Shown here: in pieces, positions 58,426 to 64,000 of the stretch | Numbering within the stretch: position 1 is the first letter of the stretch | Layout of the letters: every line of letters begins with the position of its first letter | Origin: Bacillota bacterium | GTDB lineage: Bacteria; Bacillota; Clostridia; Christensenellales; SZUA-584 | DNA: 64,000 nt | Reading direction: 5' to 3' | Assembly: GCA_023461435.1 (NCBI GenBank) | Contig: JAEYLC010000007.1 | Span: 1 to 64,000, forward strand | Position numbers and translations under genes: made by a program | The notes under the pieces: generated by a model | Seen by the model: only the letters and a program-made list of their open reading frames with translations | What the model was told of the DNA's origin: nothing | Databases searched by the model: none

Positions 58426-60615
58426 CTAGCTTTCCCTTCTCAGCTTCGCTCTGAAGCTGATGCTCCTTTGTGTCCCGAGCTCGTCAAACTGTATAATGTA
58501 CGCCGACTTCACCTGATCGATATCCACGATTTCGCCCGCGCCCATCACGCTGTGCACCACGCGGTCGCCAATGCGGAAGGCTTCTCTTTCCGCTGCCGAT
58601 TCGAGGCTTCTTTCGCTGCTGCCAATGTGCCAGCTTGATTCGGACACGAGGCTCTCGCTCAATTCTTCGGTGTAATCAATAAGGCCCTTGTCCACATTGA
58701 ATATGAAGCGCGACGGATATCGGAACGAGCCGTCAAGGTTACGCCCTTCGGCGTCCGTGAGAAAGAGCGAAACTTGAGCCCGCGTGAACGCGACAAAAGC
58801 GAGCCTCCGCTCCTCCTCCATGCCTTGGGGCGTGGCGGTCTTTTTAGACGGGAACAGACCTTCCGAGAGCCCGCATATAAACACGTGCGGAAACTCAAGG
58901 CCCTTGGCCGTGTGCACGGTCATCAGCTTCACCGCGTTTTTGACGGACGCCGCGTCCGTATTGGTCAGCATCGCCACATGCTTCAAGTAATGCTCGAGCG
59001 TCACTTCCTCGCCGCATGAGGTCTCATATTCATACACCGACTGCTTGAGCTCCGCGAGGTTGTCGAGCCGTTCCTGACTGCCCTCGGTGCGCAGCAGCTC
59101 CTCATAGCCGCTCTGGTCGAGCACGGCGCTCAGCAGCTCGGAAACGGGGCTGTCCTGATAGAGCGACGAAAATTTCTCGATCAACGCCAAAAACCTCTTG
59201 GCCTTCGTGTTTTTGAATATCTCGTCGTCCACCGTCCGCTCGAGCGCGCTGTACAGCGAGCACTGATGCTGTGCCGCGTAGTCCTGCAGAAAACGCATAC
59301 GCCGCTCGCCGATGTTGCGCTTCGGCGCGTTCGCAATGCGGATGAACGACAGATCATCCCTGAACGCGATGAGCCTTAAATACGACAGCGCATCCTTGAT
59401 CTCCATGCGGGAAAAGAACTGCACGCCGCTGTAAATGGTGTACGGAATCTCCCGCTTTAAAAAAACCTCTTCGAGAGAGCGCGATACAAAGTGTGCGCGG
59501 TACAGTATCGTGATGTCACTGAGCTTTACACCGCCATACAAAAGCTCTTCAGTCTTGTCGGCGATCCACGCGGCTTCGGCTTCCGCCGTTTTCGCGTGGT
59601 GATAGACCACGGGCGCGCCGTCCGGCAAACACGCAATCAGGTTCTTTTTCACGCGCGTCTTGTTTTTATCGATCAGCGAGTTGGCCGCGGCGAGTATCTG
59701 CGGCGTGGAACGGTAGTTTTGCATCATCATGATGGTGCGCACGTCCGGGAACGCCATGTCAAAGTCGAGTATATATTTGACGCTCGCGCCGCGCCACGTG
59801 TAGATCGTCTGGTCCGGATCTCCCACGATGAAGAGGTTCTTATGATAATCGCAGAGCACCTTCATCAGCGTATACTGCAGCTCGTCGATATCCTGAAACT
59901 CGTCGATCATGATGTATTCGAGCCGCTGCTGCCATTTGAGGCGGATATCCTCGTTGATATTGAAAATGTGCAGCGTGTATTTGATGAGGTCGTTGTAATC
60001 AAGCCCGAAGCATTTTTTCTGCTGGTACAGATAGCCCCAGAATATGATATCGTCCGTTTCCGCCGCGTTGAGATATTTTTGATGCAGATCATCGAGCGGC
60101 ATCGCGATCATATGCGCGTAGTAGTTCGGCTCTTTATCGAGCTTGCGTATCTCGATCATGTCGCGCGCGTCTGAAAACGTCATATGGCGCAACGTGAGAC
60201 CGCGCTCCTCGTAAATGATCTTAAGCATCGAATCGATATCGGCGTTGTCGAGCACGAGAAAGCTCTTGGGATACTGCACGGCGAAGCTCTCCTCCTGCAG
60301 CACCGAGACGCAGAAGCTGTGAAACGTGCTGATATAGCCTGTGTCGTTGTCGCTCGTGAGACGGCGGATGCGCTGACGCATCTCGTTCGCCGATTTGTTC
60401 GTGAACGTAACGCAAAGTATGTGGGACGGCATGATGCCGATCTCATTTACAAGATAAGCGAACCGGTGAGACAGCGCGCGTGTTTTGCCGGAGCCTGCGC
60501 CCGCGATCACGCGGATGAAGCCTTCGGTCGCCGTCACGGCCTCCCGCTGCTGTTCGTTCAATCCCCCGAGAATGCTGTCCACCTTTGTCACCGCCTTATC
60601 TATCGTTTTTCTCAT
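58426..60615 (-). CDS. pcrA: UvrD/PcrA-type ATP-dependent DNA helicase
   Basis: A 729-residue superfamily 1A helicase. Motifs in order: Q-motif LNEQQREAV, Walker A AGAGSGKTRALSHR, TFTNKSANEMRQRI, Walker B MIDEFQDIDELQYTLM, GDPDQTIYTWRGA, and the C-terminal TVHTAKGLEFPHVFI with EERRLAFVAFTRA. The C-terminal tail (AFRIGDRVVHSVMGAGEIVDID) is the Tudor-like RNA polymerase-binding domain found in PcrA. Roles are repair, replication restart and plasmid replication. ATG 60615 (MRKTIDKAV) is chosen, though its ribosome site is weak and starts at 60651 or 60657 cannot be excluded. PcrA is often next to ligA, but not here. Confidence 0.92.
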   Translation of the reverse strand: MRKTIDKAVTKVDSILGGLNEQQREAVTATEGFIRVIAGAGSGKTRALSHRFAYLVNEIGIMPSHILCVTFTNKSANEMRQRIRRLTSDNDTGYISTFHSFCVSVLQEESFAVQYPKSFLVLDNADIDSMLKIIYEERGLTLRHMTFSDARDMIEIRKLDKEPNYYAHMIAMPLDDLHQKYLNAAETDDIIFWGYLYQQKKCFGLDYNDLIKYTLHIFNINEDIRLKWQQRLEYIMIDEFQDIDELQYTLMKVLCDYHKNLFIVGDPDQTIYTWRGASVKYILDFDMAFPDVRTIMMMQNYRSTPQILAAANSLIDKNKTRVKKNLIACLPDGAPVVYHHAKTAEAEAAWIADKTEELLYGGVKLSDITILYRAHFVSRSLEEVFLKREIPYTIYSGVQFFSRMEIKDALSYLRLIAFRDDLSFIRIANAPKRNIGERRMRFLQDYAAQHQCSLYSALERTVDDEIFKNTKAKRFLALIEKFSSLYQDSPVSELLSAVLDQSGYEELLRTEGSQERLDNLAELKQSVYEYETSCGEEVTLEHYLKHVAMLTNTDAASVKNAVKLMTVHTAKGLEFPHVFICGLSEGLFPSKKTATPQGMEEERRLAFVAFTRAQVSLFLTDAEGRNLDGSFRYPSRFIFNVDKGLIDYTEELSESLVSESSWHIGSSERSLESAAEREAFRIGDRVVHSVMGAGEIVDIDQVKSAYIIQFDELGTQRSISFRAKLRRES

Positions 60616-60695
60616 TTTACCATAACGTGTCCTTACACGATACCGCCCCATGGCCACACAGACATTGCCATTGTCAATGTATCAAAAAACGCGTA

Positions 60696-60728
60696 CAAAA
60701 AAAGGGACAGCTCTTTTTAGCTATCCCT
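60696..60728 (-). terminator. Rho-independent terminator closing the thiol/metalloid operon
   Basis: On the reverse strand AGGGATAGCT and AGCTGTCCCT pair with one wobble around a six-base loop and are followed by TTTTTTT. It lies eight bases past the stop codon of the reductase gene. Confidence 0.88.
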
Positions 60729-60735
60729 ATTCGTT

Positions 60736-62379
60736 TCAGTCGTTCCGCCCGGCCTTGCTGAAATGCTTCTGTCCGCCAGAAAGATTGTAGACGTTCTTAA
60801 ACCCGCTGTTGATCAGTATGTTCTGGGCCGCGTTACCGGTCACGCCCTTGTTGCAGTAGGTCACGGTCACCGTGTCTTTGTCCAATGCGTCGACACTGTC
60901 TCTGAGCTCCGCGTGCGGAATATTCCTCGCGGTCTCGATATGGTTCTTTTGGTACTGCATCGCCGCTCTCGCGTCGATCAGCGTCACCTTTTCGCCCGAC
61001 CGCATCATTTCTTTCAAGCCCTGCGCCGTAATCAGCGGCCTGCCCCTGTGTATCGCGTTGTCGAGTATCATGCCGGTATACATCACAGGGTCTTTTGTCG
61101 TCGAAAACGGCGGCGCGTAAGCGAGATCCAGATGAAAAAGGTCTTCCACGTTCGCTTTAAACGAGATCGCCGTCACAAACACATCGATCCTCTTATCCAC
61201 ACCGTCATAGCCCACGATCTGAACGCCGAGCAGCCTTCCCGTGGTCTTATCGGCGATGCCTTTGATCACCATCTCCTTGCCGTGCATGTATTCGGGCCGA
61301 CTCGGCTTGATGTTGTGGCATACCGCCGTCTCAAACCCGAGTTCATGCGCTTCACGCTCCGAGAGTCCGGTCTGCGCCACCGTCAGCTCGAATATTCTGA
61401 AAATGCCGGTACCCAAAATCCCTCTGAACTCAAGATCCCCTCCCGTCACGCTATCTCCCGCGATCCGGCCGGTTTTGTTGGCTGTGGAGCCCAGCGGCCG
61501 GTAAACGGGCCGCCCCGTCACCACGTCAAAGTGCTCGATGCAGTCGCCGCAGGCATAGATATCCGGCAGGCTTGTCCGCATTTTCGTATCCACGCGGATG
61601 GCGCCCGCGGTTCCAAGCTCAATACCCGCGCGTGCCGCGAGCTGGGAATTCGGCCGGATACCCGCGGACATCAGCACCAATTCCGCGCTGATCTCCCGCC
61701 CGTCCGATAGCTGCACGCCGTCCTTTGTGATCTCAGTGACGGTGACTCCGGTCAGGACATCCACCCCATGCTCCTCGATATGCGCTTTGACATAAACGGC
61801 CATATCACTGTCGAGCCCGGGCGTCACATGCGGCAGCTTTTCGAGCAGCGTGATGCTGATTCCGAGCTTTTTTAAGTTTTCACACATTTCGAGCCCGATA
61901 AAACCCGTACCGATGATGGCGGCGGTTTGGGGATGATGGTCATCGATGAACGCCTTGATCCGGTTCATATCGCCGATGCTGCGCAGCGTGAACACATGAG
62001 GCAGCTGCGCGCCTTCAATCGGCGGAACCACGGCGGAGGCGCCGGTTGCAATGACCAGCTTGTCGTAACGGTCAGAAAATGTCTCGCCCGTTTCAAGATT
62101 CTTCACATCGATCGTTTTCTCGTCCGGATGGATGGCAAGCACCTCATGCCTGACAAGCACGTCCACATTGTATTTCGCCTTAAAAAACGCGGGATCGCGC
62201 GGCGTCAGCTCGTCCGCGCTTTCCACCTCGCCGCCAATGTAATACGGCATGCCGCAGCCGGAATATGAAATCTCGCTGTCTTTTTCATAGACGACGATCT
62301 CGGATTCCTCGCTGTTCCGGCGCGCCTTTGCCGCGGCGGACGTGCCCGCCGCCACTGCGCCGATAATCAAGAGCCTCAT
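60736..62379 (-). CDS. CoA-disulfide reductase-like flavoprotein with C-terminal rhodanese domain
   Basis: A 547-residue pyridine nucleotide-disulfide reductase. The FAD motif is LLIIGAVAAGTSAAAKARR, and the active single cysteine lies in SYSGCGMPYYIGG, as in CoA-disulfide reductases and NADH oxidases. The NAD motif is AAIIGTGFIGLEMCENL, and DIYACGDCIEHFD is the second FAD contact. The C-terminal 90 residues are a rhodanese domain (VTLIDARAAMQYQKNHI) with cysteine in VTYCNKGVTGNAA. This matches the CoADR-RHD architecture linked to CoA persulfide or sulfane sulfur chemistry. AAAGGAGTTTATT precedes ATG 62379. Last gene of an operon with ACR3 and a permease. Confidence 0.93.
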   Translation of the reverse strand: MRLLIIGAVAAGTSAAAKARRNSEESEIVVYEKDSEISYSGCGMPYYIGGEVESADELTPRDPAFFKAKYNVDVLVRHEVLAIHPDEKTIDVKNLETGETFSDRYDKLVIATGASAVVPPIEGAQLPHVFTLRSIGDMNRIKAFIDDHHPQTAAIIGTGFIGLEMCENLKKLGISITLLEKLPHVTPGLDSDMAVYVKAHIEEHGVDVLTGVTVTEITKDGVQLSDGREISAELVLMSAGIRPNSQLAARAGIELGTAGAIRVDTKMRTSLPDIYACGDCIEHFDVVTGRPVYRPLGSTANKTGRIAGDSVTGGDLEFRGILGTGIFRIFELTVAQTGLSEREAHELGFETAVCHNIKPSRPEYMHGKEMVIKGIADKTTGRLLGVQIVGYDGVDKRIDVFVTAISFKANVEDLFHLDLAYAPPFSTTKDPVMYTGMILDNAIHRGRPLITAQGLKEMMRSGEKVTLIDARAAMQYQKNHIETARNIPHAELRDSVDALDKDTVTVTYCNKGVTGNAAQNILINSGFKNVYNLSGGQKHFSKAGRND

Positions 62380-62422
62380 AATAAACTCCTTTCGCATCAA
62401 GCATCCTGATCTGTTCCGGAAT

Positions 62423-62662
62423 CTATAATTCGCCCAAAATGATCTGCTTGATTTCCTTCAGCTTCGGGACCCTGCCCATCACCTTCACCTTGCCGTTCAC
62501 CATCAACGCCGGCGTACTCATGATGCCCGCCTGCATGATCTCAGCCATATCCGTAACATAGAGGATATCCGCTTCAATACTCATCTCTTTCACGGCATCC
62601 CTCACAGTCTCATGCAGCTTCTTGCAGGACGCGCAGCCGCCGCCCAGCACTTTGATTTCCAT
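62423..62662 (-). CDS. Small thioredoxin-fold redox protein
   Basis: A 79-residue thioredoxin-like protein with the redox pair in GGGCASCKKLHETV (CxxC at residues 10 and 13), the cis-proline region STPALMVNGKVKVMG, and a C-terminal helix KLKEIKQIIL. It matches the small redox-active disulfide protein family seen in anaerobes. It lies between the permease and the reductase genes, and probably passes electrons in the same thiol pathway. In metalloid operons such proteins are proposed to reduce or deliver the metalloid, which is inference here. Confidence 0.92.
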   Translation of the reverse strand: MEIKVLGGGCASCKKLHETVRDAVKEMSIEADILYVTDMAEIMQAGIMSTPALMVNGKVKVMGRVPKLKEIKQIILGEL

Positions 62663-62688
62663 GTCTTTATCTCCTTTCGCGAATCTGC

Positions 62689-63705
62689 TTATACCAGTAA
62701 AAACCCGACCGCATTGAATACATAGCCGATGATCAGTATGCCCGCCACCACGATACCCGCAAATACCAGCAGCAGCTTCGTCTTCACAACTTTTTTCAGC
62801 AGTATCATGGAAGGCAGCGAGAGCGCGGTGACGGCCATCATGAACGACAGCACCGTGCCGATCCCCACGCCTTTCAATACAAGCGCCTCGGCAATGGGCA
62901 ACGTGCCGAAAATATCCGCGTACATCGGCACGCCGACAACTGTGGCAATCGCGACCGAAAACGGATTTCCGCTGCCCAGCAAGGCAAGTATGATGTCCTG
63001 CGGTATCCAGTTATGGATGACCGCGCCGATCCCAACGCCGATCAGTATATACAGCCACACCTTTTTGATGATGAATGTCACCTGATCACGGCCGAATCTG
63101 AGCCGATCGCGCCTTGTCATTTCGGGTGCGTCAATCTGAGCCGCCTGATTTTGATAAACAAACGGCTCCACATATTTCTCGAGCTTCATACGGCTGATCA
63201 GCGTGCCGCCGGTGACGGCAAGAATGATGCCCACCACCACATACGCGATCGCGATCTTCCAGTTGAATATGCTCGCCAGCAGCAGCAGGGACGCAAGGTC
63301 CACCAGCGGTGACGATATCAAAAACGAAAACGTGACGCCGACCGGCAGCCCCGCGCTCGTGAAGCCGATGAACAGCGGAATTGACGAGCACGAACAAAAC
63401 GGTGTGACGGTGCCTAATAGCGCGCCCAGCGTGTTGGCGCCGATGCCGCGAAAGCGCCCGAGTATTTTGCGCGTGCGCTCGGGCGGAAAATGGCTTTGGA
63501 TATACGAGATCACGAAGATCAGCACCGACAGCAATATGAATATCTTTATTGTATCATAAAGAAAGAAGTGGAGGCTTCCGCCCGCTCGCTCAGTGACGTC
63601 GAGTCCGAACACATCTTGAACGAGCCATTTTATGATATCGCTGAGCCATTGCATTTTTAGCAGCTGGTTATTGAGCCATTCAAACACCGTTATATCCCCC
63701 ATCAA
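62689..63705 (-). CDS. ArsP/DUF318-like permease
   Basis: A 338-residue membrane protein of the PF03773-type permease family with about eight hydrophobic segments. The core motif is GTVTPFCSCSSIPLFIGFTSAGLPVGVTFSFLISSPLVD, where TPFCSCS is the cysteine motif. The middle loop (MKLEKYVEPFVYQNQAAQIDAPEMTRRDRLRFGRDQ) is cytosolic and precedes a second half starting with VTFIIKKVWLYILIGVGIGAVIHNWIP. ArsP members export trivalent organoarsenicals. Substrate here is unproven, but its neighbour is an arsenite-type carrier. It follows that carrier's stop codon by 15 bases. Confidence 0.9.
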   Translation of the reverse strand: MMGDITVFEWLNNQLLKMQWLSDIIKWLVQDVFGLDVTERAGGSLHFFLYDTIKIFILLSVLIFVISYIQSHFPPERTRKILGRFRGIGANTLGALLGTVTPFCSCSSIPLFIGFTSAGLPVGVTFSFLISSPLVDLASLLLLASIFNWKIAIAYVVVGIILAVTGGTLISRMKLEKYVEPFVYQNQAAQIDAPEMTRRDRLRFGRDQVTFIIKKVWLYILIGVGIGAVIHNWIPQDIILALLGSGNPFSVAIATVVGVPMYADIFGTLPIAEALVLKGVGIGTVLSFMMAVTALSLPSMILLKKVVKTKLLLVFAGIVVAGILIIGYVFNAVGFLLV

Positions 63706-63720
63706 ACGAAAAATAAGATT

Positions 63721-64000
63721 TTATTGCGCAGCTGGGAACCAATGGCGGGTCCTGTTCGCGATTCTGACCAGGGTCAGCATCACAGGCACCTCTACAAGCA
63801 CACCCACAATCGTGGCCAGCGCCGCCGGAGACTGCAGCCCAAATACTGAGATCGCCACCGCCACAGCCAGCTCGAAGAAATTGCTCGCTCCGATCATGGC
63901 AGCGGGCGACGCGACGTTATGCGGCAGCTTCCATGCCTTTGACCATAAGTAGGCAATGATGAATATCAAAAAAGTCTGAATCGTCAGCGGTATCGCGATC
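63721..64000 (-). CDS. ACR3-type arsenite efflux permease (partial, 5' end outside window)
   Basis: The last 93 codons of an ACR3 (BASS superfamily) carrier. The diagnostic C-terminal stretch reads VASPAAMIGASNFFELAVAVAISVFGL, then AALATIVGVLVEVPVMLTLVRIANRTRHWF, very close to ACR3 consensus. The frame runs off the window edge upstream (IAIPLTIQTFLIFIIAYLWSK). ACR3 exports arsenite using the proton gradient. It leads into an operon with an ArsP-like permease, a small thioredoxin and a CoADR-rhodanese protein. Any ArsR regulator would lie beyond the window. Confidence 0.92.
   Translation of the reverse strand, partial: IAIPLTIQTFLIFIIAYLWSKAWKLPHNVASPAAMIGASNFFELAVAVAISVFGLQSPAALATIVGVLVEVPVMLTLVRIANRTRHWFPAAQ

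Overview
This 64 kb window reads as a chromosome segment of a low-to-mid GC Bacillota, most likely a member of the Clostridia. The signs are a PEP-utiliser-extended pyruvate kinase, a BceRSAB-type peptide-sensing cluster, a YuaF/FloT-like pair, a PcrA helicase, an EFR1-type flavodoxin/ferredoxin protein, a cobalamin riboswitch before metE, and consensus sigma-A promoters with AGGAGG-type ribosome binding sites. No rRNA is present, so the genus cannot be fixed. No transposase, integrase, prophage or CRISPR array was seen. Most genes are GC-rich by eye. Three blocks are clearly AT-richer and look acquired: 4331-8201 (BceRSAB-like), 25486-27764 (XRE regulator plus unknown gene) and 56221-58425 (radical SAM plus TcmP).

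Layout. 1-4200: rpmE (cut by the window edge), a DUF1294 protein, pyk, an aminotransferase and a GNAT. 4331-9214: ABC permease, ATPase, sensor kinase and response regulator, then a secreted M15-type peptidase. 9480-18698: an acyltransferase with a zinc ribbon, a poly-HAMP chemoreceptor, a YuaF-like/flotillin operon, an Ntn-type amidase, a zinc-ribbon/permease-like fusion and an unknown Ser-rich protein. 18734-25366: an autoregulated GNAT-TetR operon, trpB2, an MFS transporter, and metE behind a cobalamin riboswitch. 25486-27764: an AT-rich divergent pair of unknown function. 27889-33339: a short alanyl-tRNA synthetase lacking the C-Ala domain, a vWA lipoprotein, a LysM-CAP protein and a GntR regulator. 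33340-39154: a DUF1015-aspartokinase-AEC transporter operon, a C_GCAxxG_C_C protein and a TetR-EFR1 operon with a clear operator. 39472-45622: an S9 peptidase lipoprotein, a CapA-like lipoprotein, a CpXC protein, tRNA-Pro(GGG) followed by an odd palindromic element, and a PutP-type symporter. 45832-54742: an ArsR-VOC operon, an eda(-VOC)-kdgK operon, an HxlR regulator, an aldehyde dehydrogenase and an RbsABC-type sugar importer. 55283-64000: a secreted SH3/C39-like protein, the radical SAM-TcmP pair, pcrA, and a thiol/metalloid operon (ACR3, ArsP-like permease, small thioredoxin, CoA-disulfide reductase with rhodanese).

How the genes fit together. pyk with the adjacent aminotransferase suggests pyruvate-linked amino acid metabolism. 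The RbsABC importer, aldehyde dehydrogenase and KDPG-pathway genes, all on one strand, suggest sugar or sugar-acid catabolism. The terminal operon couples efflux carriers to thiol redox enzymes. The strongest candidates for something undescribed are the overlapping radical SAM/TcmP pair at 56221-58235, whose cysteine motif has non-canonical CX3CX3C spacing, and the divergent XRE/unknown pair at 25486-27764. Also notable are a BceB-like permease without room for the extracellular domain, a zinc ribbon fused to an RbsC-like membrane core, and a 12-nt inverted copy of the tRNA-Pro anticodon arm next to a hairpin flanked by 8-bp direct repeats.
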